A stretch of 64,000 nt of DNA from Kalaharituber pfeilii (lineage: Eukaryota > Ascomycota > Pezizomycetes > Pezizales > Pezizaceae), in NCBI GenBank assembly GCA_015179045.1, contig WHUZ01000044.1, positions 124,001 to 188,000 of the forward strand, read 5' to 3'. Positions 10,647-23,427 of the stretch are shown piece by piece. Position numbers and translations under genes: made by a program. The notes beneath the pieces were generated by a model, which saw only the letters and a list, made by a program, of their open reading frames with translations, did not search any database and was not told where the DNA came from. Within the stretch, counting starts at the first letter, position 1. Every line of letters starts with the position of its first letter.

Positions 10647-13600
10647 TGTGAATACCGATGTCAGAGGAGCTTCCTCCTACGCCGACACTGGCGATGCCGG
10701 TTGAGGTGAACGAAGGATGCTGTATGTGGCAGCAAAAAATGTCGTGCCTGTGAAGTTGCTGTGGGAAAGCTGTGATGAGGAGGAGAGTGGAAATTCCCAC
10801 CCGCGTATGTAAGAGGTGTGGCAGCGAATGTAGACTTTTGGCTCGTACCCTCTCAGTGAGCGTGGTGTGTTGTTGTACTGCGAGTGGGTGTTGGGGGTGG
10901 GTAGAGAAGTGGTGGTGGCTGCCGTCGAGGATGCAGGTTATTTTTGCGTGTACCACGGATTGGGCGAGGAATTGTATCCACGGGGGTCTGCGGCTATCGT
11001 GTACTTGCTCTCGCTGGTACCACACAAACGGGGGGGGGGGGGAGCGCGGAAGCGGCGGAGGGGCAAGCTGGCGTCGGAGGGGAATTGGGGACTTGAAGCG
11101 GACGCTGGGGAACGAATGACGGTGGCAGCAGCTGCGAACGAGTGAACAGCGCTCGACCTGAGGCCGGAAGCGAATAAGAATGAGAGGGAAAAGGAGGCAG
11201 GCGGGCACAGGGTCTAGCTAGCTACGCAGAACGATGGGATACAATGCTGGGAGCTGGGAGCTGGGAGCTGGGAGCTGGGAGCTGGGAGGTTAGCATGCAG
11301 CCGAGCCGTATGAATGAATAATGAGGGACGGCCGACGAGGTGTCAGCAGCAATACAGCGGCCGCACGCAGGCGAGGGGGGCGATTGAGATTGAGCCCTTC
11401 TTCGGCGGGCGCGGTGGGAGCAAGCGAGCGTGGGCGTGAGGGCCTAAGGGATGGCGTATAGAGCGATTGCCGGGGCCGCCAGATCTGGGCGAGTGGAGCA
11501 GCCCGGTGGGTGTTTATGGGCTGCACAGCACAAATACCCTTTCCTCAGAGCCGGCGTGGAGTCTTCTTCTTCCTCTTCCTCTTCTTCTTCTTCTCCTGCC
11601 TCTGCTTTTTTTGCCCTGCTGCGATGGACGCACGTCCCAAGCTGTTTAGTGATATAATTTACGATGGTGTGCCAGCTGCTGCTGCAGCGCGGGCAATAGG
11701 AGAAGCCTGGACGGGGAGGTGTGCAACGCTGTGAGCAGCTTGTTGTGCACGAGGCCCTGGTGCGAGGGTGCGAGGGTGCGAAGGGGTTAGCATGCCCCAT
11801 CCATCCAACCATCCAGGTCCCAATGGCAAGCCGTCCTGGGATCAGATCTCATCCGGACAAGCCCGCCATCACGGCGTGCGGGCTAGAGAGGATGTGCGCT
11901 GGCGTCCAGACAAGGCCGTAGCATAGCTTTGGAAGAGAGAAAACCCCTGCTCGCACGGGCGCCATAGGATGAAAGATCAGTTCTTGTGGCTCCAGCACCA
12001 CACCAACATACCACGAGACAAATTTGCTTGACGGAAGGGTCGAGCTCTTCTCCACGAGGTTTATGCGGCTTCAGGACTTAACGAGACAAAGTCCGGCAGC
12101 AGAAGGCGACTCTAGAAAATAGAACAAACCAAAGGCAACAAGCCGCATTATTCATGGCAAGGGCAACCTGTGCTAACCTCGCTTAGGAATCAATGGGACC
12201 AATCTCGAACCGGCCTGGCGCGATTTTCTGCAAACAAGAAAAAAAGGGAAATAAAATAAAATAGCATAAAAATAAAACTGAAAAAAAAAAAAAAAAAAAA
12301 AAAAAAAAGAAATCTCCAAGCTCCGCCCCCTGTCCAGTAATGTGATGTGTGATATTCCGCTTTTGAATATGGTTATTTGTTTACACGCCATCGTCTCGTT
12401 AGACACGAAAATCCTTCTTCCAAGCTTTTGCACTCCACGCTATATATAGCACACAATCACAGCGCGGCCAGGGGGCGGATCAGTCGACCGCTTGGCATTA
12501 GTGGTGAAGCATTTCCCGCAGACGCACATGGAAATCGTCGCAACATGACTGGCACTCGTGTACATGTATCGCCGCCTGACCTGTCGATATTTGTCGACTT
12601 ATACGAGTACTCGTACATATTCCAGCCGTTTTTATTCCTTAGACACAGGCACGACCGCTTCAACTTCTGTCCATTTCGGTAAGACTAGTCTAAATTCAGC
12701 ATGTCATCCTCTCCATCAGCCGTACATACAGTGTCCAGTCGCAGAGCATTCGTTTACCCTTTGCGGTAAAAAGCGTCAAAAGACTGCTTACTGCTGAACC
12801 AGAGAGGTAAAAAAAGAGACAGATTGGCCGGGAGTGCTGTCGTCCCCGATCAATCTCCGGCTGTCGCGAAGTTGCGCTGGGCAGAGTTGATTGCATGGCC
12901 ATACCTGACTGCGTGTGGAGCCTACACTAAATATAGCACAATCATGCCTGACTGCCCTGATCTAGCCATTCAAAGCTACTCGTTCGCGACAGCATGAATG
13001 GTATCATATCATGGCTGGAACCGCGAGAGCGCATGAACGGGACTCACTGGCAGACGATCCAGCTGACCGCGCCCCTATCGACGGCCAAAGGCCGTGACGA
13101 GTACGGCGGCAGCCCTGCCCTGAAGCTGCTCGCTGGCACAGGCCCCAGCTGTCTCCACCGTCCACCGCGAGCCCTCCCAGCGTGGGCACCCCGCTCTACC
13201 GAGCGGATGCTTCGTATGATATGCGGTGCACGAGGGCACCAAGTCTCCAGGCTGCGTGCAGCGATCTTGCTCACACTGGGCGCCGATCGCTCCGGCTTGC
13301 GTCCGGGACAACTTCGTCCTCCGATTTAGGTCATGACACAAACGGAACACAGAAGAAAGAAAACGAGAGGAAGAAAAATGGAAACCAAAATGGTACCGCA
13401 CGCTCCAGACGGCTTAGCTCGCCCTGGCGTGCTACCCGCGCTGGGGGACCCGTGGGCAAATTTCTGGATTGTTTTATCAAACAGGCCTCCCCTGCACCCC
13501 TTGCCCCTCCCCCTGGCCCCAAACGTTCCTGCTCCTAGCATACACTCATCCGAGTTTATTGTTCTCCTTGCAACCCAACCCGGCAGCCAAGTGAATGTGC

Positions 13601-14331
13601 GAGCGACGCTGCTACCAGCCAAGCATGAGCGAGTAACAGCGTGAGGCCTAGGAAGCCAGCCAGCTAGCCAGCCATAAGCGTTTGTGCAATTTTGCTTGAA
13701 TAATTTTGCCTCCAACCCCCCCCCGTCAGACTCGTTACATTTCCGCTGCGGCCGCTCGCTGAAGCACTCTCTGCGTTGCATTGCACTGGCGATCTCGGAG
13801 TGTGGTGGTATCCAATCTTTCCCACTCGATAGCTAAGTTCATCTCACTCTTTCCAGCACTTCAAAACTGCAAAAGTCAACTTGCGTTCCCTCAATCCATG
13901 CCCTCTCGTTAAGCTCTCCAGTGACTTTGCAAAGGCCCCTCCCATTCGTTGATACCATTCGTTCGTTACTGGTGTACAGCGCAGCTTGCCACGGTACTAA
14001 GGAAAAAGGAGAAGTTTGGCGGTTTCCATTTTCTCCACGACCACGACACCTCCCAGCATTACACTCCAACGCCCGTTTACCCCCATTCCGCATTCAACAC
14101 GTACAAGCCCCCCAAAGGGCATCCGCTTCACTCTTGGTTCCAATAAAAGATAGTATCTTGCATAGGACGAAAATAATTCCTAGGGTAGTCATATTGAAGC
14201 CCGAAGCTGTGTTGCAGGCTTAAGGTTAGTGGGGTTGAACCGCCAAAGACTACCTCTCAGCGCTGCAGCATTCAGTGGTATGTGTATAACTCTCTGCTAA
14301 CTTGGAGGGGAACCACAGCAGCAACAGCATC
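10647..14331. promoter_or_regulatory. Shared upstream region of the divergent chitin synthase pair
   Basis: About 3.7 kb between the two start codons, expected to hold both promoters and long 5' leaders. Seen: GC-rich sequence near the csmA start with a G run around 11029-11041, a GGGAGCT heptamer array, a CTT-rich tract near 11561-11595, an A run near 12280-12308, and TATA-like sequence TATATATAG near 12442-12450. Open frames here (for example on the minus strand over 10597-11208) have no recognisable domains and lie where leader sequence is expected, so no gene is called. Head-to-head organisation of these two classes is known in other Pezizomycotina; co-regulation is inference. Confidence 0.55.
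11246..11288. repeat. Heptamer microsatellite
   Basis: About six tandem copies of GCTGGGA, uninterrupted, between the divergent chitin synthases. Likely length-variable. Confidence 0.9.
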
Positions 14332-17300
14332 ATGGCTTCGAATAATCGGCACTCGGTATATTCTGCAACTTCACACTCAAATTTTGCTCCCCTTGGATCT
14401 GGGTCGACTCAGCAAGTCACCACTTCATCTTTGCTAGCGGCACTTCACAATGGATACCAAGCAGGCGTCCCGTATAGCGTCGATGCAAGCACCACTCTGG
14501 TCGTTAACAGCAATCAACACGACTCAAAATTGGTGGTCGATGAAACGTTAGGGGTTAAAGTCTGGGAGCATGCTCGACGGAGAGCTGAGGACCAGACAAT
14601 TCTTATCGGGTAAGTGCATTCTGATGGTGAATACATGGTGGGAACGAAACATGTTGACTTTCATGCAGAAATCTTCATGCTCATACGCCTTCGCTGCTGA
14701 TCCCTATTCTGTCCACGTTCCCCCAATCTACCGTACCCGACATCCTCACAACGGCAGTCTCTTTGATACAAAGTTTCACTTCTGCCTTGACACCATTTTC
14801 CCCCACATCCGAAGCCCTTCATCATGGTTTAGCAGTCACCTTGCAGTTCAACCTGAATGGTTCAGTAACGAGTGCTACGATATCACTTTTGACAGTCGGA
14901 CTTAATACTCAAAGTGGCCTTCTTAACATTCCGTCACAGTCTGGATACCGAGCATTTGATGTTTTCTACTACCTGCTTTCTGCAGCATCTACACCAGCGG
15001 AGAGGGAGTTTTTGTCTTTACAGTCTCCAGAGAAGTACACTCTTTTAGCTAGGAGTGGTACATATTCCCTTCCTTCCTACCTCCCCACTGCCGATGACTC
15101 CGCGGCCGCAGAAGACTTCCGTGCAAATCTTAGAGCAATTGGTATCAAAGGTGCCGCTTTGCGTGGTATGCTTTCTGTACTCGCAGCTATCCTCAAGCTT
15201 GGCAACGGTATTGGATTACTTGTTGATGCTGAAGTGGTGGAGGAGGTATGCGAGGAGGTTGGAGGCTTGCTCAGCATTGATCCGGAAATCCTTTCCAAGA
15301 AGCTTGGTGATGGAGAGAGAGAAATCCTTATTGAGGCAATCTATGAGGCTCTTGTTGATTGGGTTATTACGAAGGCAAATGAAGCAGTGGCCCAGGAATT
15401 TGTTGAGATCAATAGACGGATGGCGGAAACTACTGGTAGTGATGCTGGTGGTGATACCGTCCTGGTCACTGTTTTGGAACTTCCAGATGAGAAAATGACA
15501 AAAGCTCTTTGCTTGAGGGGGGTGTTTGATGACGAAACAGGTATCAATTCCGAGATGAAGGAAGACGGAATTGAGCCGCCCACTGTTACAAGTTCCGTAG
15601 TGCGAGAGGTCAAGAACGCTGTTGCAGAAGCCGAAAAGGAAGGTTTCCTGGGTATGACAAGAGAGAAGGAGTATGCAAAGGACCGCAGGGAAGCTGTTAT
15701 AGAAAAAGCAGGCAGGGAAGCGGAAGAGGACAGCTTCTTGAATAGGTTGCTTTTCCCTGAGCAGCCACAGTCTCAGAAGCTAGACGTTCAGCATCTTCTA
15801 TCGGCTAGCAGAGTGTGGTGGCATCTAGCAGTTTGCCCATCTGACGGTGGATCCAATCCTAATGTCAATGCTGGGATTGGTGCATGGTCTGCTGCTGTTG
15901 TTAGCAGACAACTTCGCAACTGGCGTCTTCCGGAGTGGGCCAACAGGAGGTCGAAACACCTCGATTTCACTGCAGACTTTGATATTGATGAATTTTGCCA
16001 ACGATATGCTATACTTGGATGCCTCAATGGTCGAGACGGCGTTGAAAGCTGGGTGATGGAAAGGGGGTGGAGCAATGGAGATGTTGTTGTTGGCACTGAG
16101 AGAGTATGGATGCGGGAGAATGCTTGGTGGGAGGCTGAGCAAATGCTTGACCTCAAGCCAGGGGGTCCAGTAATGGGAATGGGGATGGGGGTCGGTGCGG
16201 ATCCCAACTTTTCTCAGCAACCGATGGCAGGTCCTGGCTATTTGAACGCTGGTGATCCTGGACTGTCAACTGTTACCCCTCGTGATGCTCTTTACAGACA
16301 GCAAAGTATGATGAGTGGCCCTATGGCCACTACCCCAGGTACTCAAGGAGCAATGACTCCTAGTAGTGATGCTAGGGGCTTGCTTGGGCAAAAATATCCT
16401 GAAGATACAGCCGCATTCCAGGAAAAGCTTGACCCTGAGTTGGGTAAAAACAAGAAGATCCAAACCAAGACCATGAGTCGGGCCGGAAGACTTGGGTCGG
16501 TATCGTATGGACTCTTACCTTCTGGATTCCAAGTTTGCTGTTGCGCTTTATTGGGCGGATGAAACGTCCTGATGTCCGCATGGCATGGCGAGAGAAACTT
16601 GTTCTTTGTTTTCTTATTGCATTGTTCAACGGCATGATTATCTTTTGGATTATTTGGTTTGCGCAGCTGCTCTGTCCGGAATATAATAAAGTATGGAGCG
16701 AACAAGAGGTTTCCAATCACAGCGGAGAAGACGACTTCTTCGTTAGCATCCATGGCAAGGTTTATGATATCAGTAAGTTTGATCAGCCTCCGACCGTCTA
16801 ATAATAATTAATGCTAACTCCATTCTAGCGAAATTCTGGAAGATTCAGCATTCTGATACGGCATTGAAAACGACGAACGACAGGATGGAGCCTTTTGCTG
16901 GTAAAAACTTATCACCTTATTTCCCACCACCGTTGGATATTGCTTGTCAAGGGCTTGATGTCAAGGATAACCAATGGCTTCAGCATGAAGATGAGACAGC
17001 AATTGAATTCTCTATTGGACTTCACCAATCTGGCAACCAACCTGATCCTAATTCCGCTTTGAACTCGAAGGACTGGTATGCGAAGAAATTCCTGCCAAAG
17101 ATCAAAGAGTTTGAGAAGGGTGACCTTGTTTGGACAAGAGCGGCCGTTGTGCAAAAGTCTGAGAAGGACGACAAGAACCTGGCCTGGGGTATATACCATA
17201 ACAAGGTGTATGATTTAGCCGATTATGTTTATACTAGTGAACTTTATGGCAAATCCCGATCGGCAGGGTCGCCTAACTGGCAGTTCCTTGACCAGAGAGT

Positions 17301-19940
17301 TGTTGATGTCTTTATTGATAACCCCGGACAGGATATTAGCAGCCTTCTTGATGAAGTTTACTCCGATGATCTTAACAATAAAACTCTGAAAATCGCTCAT
17401 CAGAGATGTCTTGACAATATGTTTTACGCCGGGAAGATCGATACAAGGAAATCAGCAAGATGTCAAGCCAATGGTATTATTCTTGTCGTTTTCGCAGGTA
17501 TAATTACATTCGTTGTTGTCATCAAGTTTTTGGCAGCTCTGCAACTAGGTTCAAAGCGCAAGCCAGTCCCACAAGACAAATTTGTGATCTGCCAGATTCC
17601 AGCATACACAGAAGGTGAAGACCAACTCAGGAAGGCGTTGGATTCTCTTACCGCTCTTCAGTACGACAATAAGAGAAAATTGCTCTGCGTTATTTGCGAT
17701 GGAATGGTTGTTGGTGGTGGCAATGACCGACCGACTCCTAATATTGTCCTTGATATCCTTGGAGTGGACCCAAAAATTGATCCTCCGGCTCTGCCATTTA
17801 AGAGTGTTGGTGAAGGAAGTGCGCAACTTAATTACGGAAAGGTGTACTCTGGTCTCTATGAATTCGAAGGTAAGTCCCGTAATGAGCCAACTGCAACACT
17901 TATCCTCAATTCATTTTCTAACCCGTTCCTCCAATCATAGGCTGTGTCGTCCCCTACATTGTCGTTGTTAAAGTTGGCAAGCCCAACGAGACTTCCAAAC
18001 CCGGAAATCGTGGCAAGCGTGACTCTCAGGTTTTGCTTCTCCAATTCCTTAATCGCGTCCACCATCGTTCCCCGATGGCACCCCTTGAGCTAGAGATGTT
18101 TCACCAAATCAACAACATCATTGGTGTAGATCCTGAGCTGTATGAGTTTCTTCTCATGGTTGACGCCGATACTAGCGTAAAAGAGGATGCATTGAACCGT
18201 CTGGTTGCAGCTTGCTCGAATGATGCGAAGATTGCAGGTATCTGTGGTGAAACAAGCTTGGAAAACGAAGGAAGATCTTGGTGGACTATGATTCAAGTAT
18301 ACGAATACTATATTTCTCATCACTTGGCAAAGGCATTCGAGAGTTTGTTCGGCAGTGTCACTTGTTTACCTGGATGGTGAGCTCACTCGATTCCCTTTTT
18401 TACCCCCTCCTTTTACTAACTTGAGTAGTTTCTGCATGTACCGGCTACGTACCGCTGATAAAGGCAAGCCACTTATCATCGCAGACCAGATTATTGAGGG
18501 ATACGCCGATGGTATTGTCGATACTCTTCATAAGAAGAACTTGCTCTCTCTCGGTGAAGATCGTTTTTTGACCACTCTCATGACTAAGCATTTCCCTCGG
18601 ATGAGTTTCAAGTTCATTCCTGATGCCTACGCTCTTACTGCTGCTCCGGAAACCTGGACGGTCTTGCTTTCTCAGAGACGTCGTTGGATTAATTCGACCA
18701 TTCACAATTTGGCTGAATTGGTGATGTTGAAAGAGATGTGCGGTTTCTGCTGTTTCTCCATGCGATTCGTTGTCTTCATTGATTTGACTGGTAAGTCATC
18801 CTCCTGTGATATTGAGAATCGTCTACTGACGTGAGATGTGCAGGTACTGTCATTCTCCCAGCGACCTGTATCTACATTGGTTACCTCATCTACCTTGTCG
18901 CCAGTGGCAGCGGCCCTTTCCCACTTTTCTCCATCATCATGATTGCCGCGGTGTATGGTCTTCAAGCCATCATCTTTTTGGTCAAGAGGCAATGGCAGCA
19001 TATCGGTTGGATGATTATTTACATCTTGGCCTACCCCATTTATTCCTTCATCCTTCCGATTTACTCTTTCTGGAACCAAGACAACTTCTCGTGGGGTTCC
19101 ACTCGTATCGTGCTTGGCGAGAGCGGAGACAAGCAGATCATTGCTGTTGAGGATGAAGGATTTGATCCTGATAGCATTCCACTTCAAACATGGGACGAAT
19201 ATGCCACATTGAACAATCTTCCTGGGAGGAGAGGCGGTTCTCCTGGTGAGAAGGCTTTTGCTACTACTGGTGTCTACGACACAAATGAGTATGAGATGGA
19301 TGATATGCACTCGGTATATTCCTCAGTCAAACCAGCATCTACTATCCTTACTGGACTTCCACAGATGGGGTACATGCTCCCAGCCTCTCCTGCACCATTT
19401 GCACAAAACAGACAATCCACCTACTCTGCATATTCCGGCATGGGCGGTCTCCATGGTGCACAACATATGCAACAGCAGCGGCTTCAGTCTATGGGCAACA
19501 TGAGCAATATGGGTGACTACTGGCAAGATGGCCACAACCGCAGTAGCCAAATGCAGAATCCGTCAACTGATAACCTGATGGTAGTGGGTACGTCACGAGC
19601 GCCAACACGGAGCCCGCTTGGGTTTGCAGCGGCTTCCAGGCCCGTAAGTCAGATTGACTTTACCAGGGGACCTGCTGGTGGTCCTGATGACCAGAGTATT
19701 GTGGATGCGATCAGATTGGTGCTGAGGGATGTAGATTTGGATAATGTAACGAAGAAGCAAGGTTCGTAGGGTTTTTTTTTTTACTGTCTCACTCCCGTTA
19801 TCATATTATAGAACGTTACTGAAATGATATTTCTGAATACAGTTCGTCAAAAGGTCGAAACAATGCTACAGACCGAGCTTGTAGGCGAGAGGCGGGCGTT
19901 CTTGGATAAGCAGATTGATACGGAACTGGCGAACATGTAA
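14332..19940 (+). CDS. csmB: Class VI/VII chitin synthase with degenerate myosin-like domain (csmB type), one apparent frameshift
   Basis: Partner of the class V enzyme in hyphal wall and septum chitin synthesis (family knowledge; numbered VI or VII by author). Start is the ATG of [11 protein letters not shown]. Exons: 14332-14609, 14669-16772, 16829-17869, 17941-18376, 18429-18790, 18844-19761, 19843-19940; all GT-AG and phase-consistent, about 1745 aa after correction. At the position of the class V P-loop it reads [12 protein letters not shown], so the nucleotide-binding motif is absent, as expected for this class. The GT2 core has [24 protein letters not shown] and QRRRW (about 1369-1373). 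A DEK_C domain ends the protein (ELANM). In exon 2 the frame breaks at the A5 run 16446-16450: the conserved [16 protein letters not shown] segment is in another frame, and one more A would join it. The last donor is GTTCGT, not the usual GTAAGT. Confidence 0.9.
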
Positions 19941-20440
19941 TAATGGGGGAATGTCTATGGGCCTAAAAAATTACGTTCAAAACTAATTCTCTTTGCTTTT
20001 CTCTCTTTTTCATAGTTAATTGAAAATTGTGTGTATGGGTTGGGTGAATATTGCGGGGAGAAGGGGGAAATGGGTTCCTTCAAAGTAGCATTTTTTTCTT
20101 TTTTTCTTTTGTTTTTTGTGCGTGTGCATGTTTGTGTATCTGTGACTAGTATTTCTTTATGTGTGTAGAGAGACTGAGGTTTTGTGTTGGTAGTACCTTA
20201 TCTTATTCCAAAGTGCTTTGCGTTTGTGTCAGTTGCAGATTGCATGTTTGAGTTTGATGTTGAAGATATTCAAGATGAGGTAGAAAAAGTGAGGAAGTTT
20301 GGGGGCAGAGGGGGAGAGGTTGTTGATAGTAGATTGTGTATGTTATCGATTTCATGTTTTATTTATTTATTTATTTATTTATTTATTTTTTCTATTCTGC
20401 TTTTTTTACCCCCTAATTCGGTCCATAATGCATATTGGAC

Positions 20441-20478
<38 letters not shown>

Positions 20479-21368
20479 GAAGGGAAGGGGAGGGTTGGGA
20501 AAAGTGAGGGGAGGGGGTACATGATGTTTGTAGAAGAAGTAAATTAATATCTTGCATATGTTGAAATTGTATACATACGGGTCGAAAGGTATTTCATATT
20601 TGTATACCCCCCGGAGGTATTTAAGTAATAAGCAATGTTTTGTCAAAGTGTCGGAAGTGTCGTGGGGTGGTGGTGGTTTTGGGGGGGTAGATTTGATTGG
20701 GTATATTGGAGAGGTGAGAGCTTTGCTTGACGGATCGTTTACATGAGCGGAGAAGAGCTCGGGATGTGTTTGTGTAAGTCTACAGGCTGGGGACGAGGCT
20801 AGTCTACAGGAGCAGCTGATACAAGTAATGGAGAATAATGGCATGAGACTAGGAGATTAAGGTTGTTGCTTTACAGCTTGAAGGACGCCAAGACCTACAA
20901 CCCACACTGCTGATGCCCGGCACAAGGCAACAAATTGCAAGCAAGGCAATCCGGACTGTCATATCTATACAGCGGATCATCAACAACACCAGTTCCGGCT
21001 TCGCATCTCGACCACCTCGCATATAATACCTTACATGCACCCAGCATCGCATCTCCTGAGCAACTCATTCACCATGCGACCCCCAAGGACAGGTTTAATT
21101 GCCACATTCATACACGTGTCTTGTCCTCTAAATCCACGTGGGGGCGAGCTCAACGGATCCCAAATCGTACCATACATTTAAACATATCCTCGTTTGGTAC
21201 AGCAAAACATCCGACATTGGAAAATGGAGAATCTGGAGGGGGGTTGAGATATTTTTATTACTCGTAAAATGGCTGCAGAGGACGAGTAACTACATACGTT
21301 GCAAAAAAAATTTAATGGAATGGAAGAGGATGAGAGTGTCACAAGTATAGTATCCGCGAGCGTTTATG

Positions 21369-21417
<49 letters not shown>

Positions 21418-22372
21418 AGCAGTGTTTCACTGAAAAAAAATTCAGGGAGTCGTATTGTATATTCTCGATTCTAGCCCATCTACGAAAAAGATACCACTAC
21501 AGAATCAAAACGCAATGATTGTAGGCCTGCATGCCAACAATTTTGCGATGTCACAATACGGCAATACGGCAGGCAGGTAGGAGAGGGTACGAGAACTCTT
21601 TTGGGAGAATTGCTACCGCCGCTCTCACAAGTTTTCCTACACTGAGCCGGATATATACAATGAAATATCCGCATCGACAGAGATAGTCCAAGGATCACTA
21701 GTCCCAAGCTTTTTGTCTAAACCTGCGATACTGCTTGGTATATATGCAAAACTGTGAATTTTTGCGGTCAGGAGCTTTCGAAGAATACAGGAAGCCGGAA
21801 GACTACGCCAGCTATTAGTTGTTCCACTTCTCTGCTTTTCAATTGCATCAAAATAAGACGTGAATGTCGTTTCTGCCAACCTCCAGAAAATATCCCCCCG
21901 TCCTGAGTGCTGTTTATCCTGCTTGGTCGATCTTCTTACCTTGTAAAATGATTCATGATGTCCCTCTGTAGCCGTGGAAGGTACAGTGACCCGTAAAAAG
22001 TCTTGGGGATTAGCCTTGCATGATACACTTACCCCAATATTGCCTAATCCCCAAGACTTTTTATGGGTCACTGTATTTCAATAGTACCACCCTTATATCA
22101 AATAGGATTTCTATTATGTAGGTAGATTCAGACTTTCATTGTTCCGCATTACCTGTGGATGGGGCTGGCGGAAGCCCTAGAAATAAGCAGCATAAGGATA
22201 CCAGATCCAGGTATGCCTAGCCTCAACGTAAAGAGTATATGCTTCTATTAGGTCTATCAGGTACAACTTGCCTGTCACTGCTGGCCCAGGGTTGTAGGGG
22301 AAATCTGTAATATAAAATATCAAAAAAATGATACTGTAGTTAGGTGATAAAAATTGAAAAGCAAAAAGGAAA
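19941..22372. other. Intergenic low-complexity region
   Basis: Between the csmB-type gene and tRNA-Ile. It contains an ATTT tetranucleotide tract (about 20357-20390), T runs near 20445-20474 and a 44-base T run at 21373-21416, plus the fold-back element listed separately. The 44-base run could be the A tail of a minus-strand retrocopy, but no target duplication or recognisable body was found. No gene is supported. Confidence 0.65.
21984..22073. mobile_element. 90-bp fold-back MITE with TA target duplication (Tc1/mariner type)
   Basis: Two 30-bp arms (21984-22013 and 22044-22073) are inverted copies with a single mismatch, separated by a 30-bp loop. Ends are CAGTGACC...GGTCACTG, flanked on both sides by TA (21982-21983 and 22074-22075). 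TA duplication and CAGTG-like ends are typical of Tc1/mariner elements. It is too short to encode anything; a non-autonomous MITE or internally deleted end pair is inferred. It lies 300 bp from tRNA-Ile. Confidence 0.8.
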
Positions 22373-22445
22373 TGGTCACGGTGAGACTCGAACTCACAAC
22401 CCTCGCGTTATTAGCACGATGCTCTGCCGATTGAGCCACGCGACC
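22373..22445 (-). tRNA. tRNA-Ile (anticodon AAU)
   Basis: The minus strand folds as a complete 73-nt cloverleaf: acceptor GGTCGCG/CGTGACC with one G-T pair, D-arm stem GCTC/GAGC, anticodon stem TCGTG/CGCGA around loop CTAATAA (anticodon AAT, read as IAU), and T-arm GTGAG-TTCGAGT-CTCAC. Discriminator base is A and CCA is not encoded, as usual in eukaryotes. No intron. A TTTTT run just past the 3' end (plus strand 22363-22367) is a plausible Pol III terminator. Confidence 0.97.
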
Positions 22446-23427
22446 CCATTTTGATATCTTCAAACCACCTTACACAAGTTTATAACAGAAAGGAATAATA
22501 GTTTCTAAATCCGGAAAAGGCCTTGATGGAACAAGGGTGAGGTAGTTGGGATGGGGAGCGATCACATATTGGAAGTACAATGAAAGATTTTGATTTTTTT
22601 GCTGAAAAAAAAAAGAGAGTCGGGGGGTTGAGAATTGGACAATTTGATTGCTTAAATCATGTACTACTAGGAGGGGAAACTAGAGTGGTTTGTGTTAGCA
22701 ATTTTTTTCTTCCTTGGAAGTTTTCAATTGTTGTTTTTCATGATTTCAGAACGTTCTGCGATCTTGTGGATTGAGGGAGTATGTAAAATGGCACCAGAAA
22801 AAAAAAAAAAAAAAAAAATAATGATGTACGTACGTACAGTTTCAAGAAATTTGTTTCACATGTCTAGTTGCAAATGGTAAATGAGTGCAGCTGAAAGCGG
22901 TGCATTACTTTACTTACTCAAGTGGTGCAACCTTCCCTTTTTCCAACTCAGACTACCTCTTCTAGCACTCACGTGTCCCGCTCCGATGCCCGAGACCACA
23001 CCACTATGACATGCCACACCACACCTTCGCTTACCCTCACCCACAACCACCACTTCCAATCCCTACTTCAATCCCTACTTCCCGCCCATCCGCAACCAAT
23101 GCGGCGCGCCGTCTGCAGACTACCACACAAAATCAGCCCCATCTGAGGTTATGATGTAATCCCTCCACGGTGCTCACAATCCCAACTCAAAAGTCCGGTA
23201 TGCTGCCAGGCGAAACGAAATGGAAATGGTAGGTTGGAATGCATAGAACACCACTGCTGTTGGTTACTCGATCTGTGCAATTGTTATTTCGATACCGCTA
23301 TAATATCATTAAAGCAATTCTACTCTCTACTGCACGAGCTTCGTTGAAGGAACTGTCTTGCTCAAGACTAGAATACGCCTACCGTGCTCGTAGTCTATCG
23401 ACTTCGTTACAGGGGCAGGTTCGAGCA
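22446..23427. other. Intergenic region upstream of the DUF5872-like gene
   Basis: Contains A runs around 22799-22818 and a CCAC-rich stretch near 22970-23100. The second half probably holds the promoter and leader of the gene starting at 23428. The frame upstream of that ATG is open but shows no conserved sequence. Confidence 0.5.

Noticed and set aside
10597..11208. 203-codon minus-strand frame overlapping the csmA start
   Set aside because: Low-complexity Pro/His/Ser product, lies in the 5' leader in another frame from MANPPP, no motif.
21637..22071. 144-codon minus-strand frame
   Set aside because: Runs through the fold-back element, lacks recognisable motifs or splice structure; judged chance.
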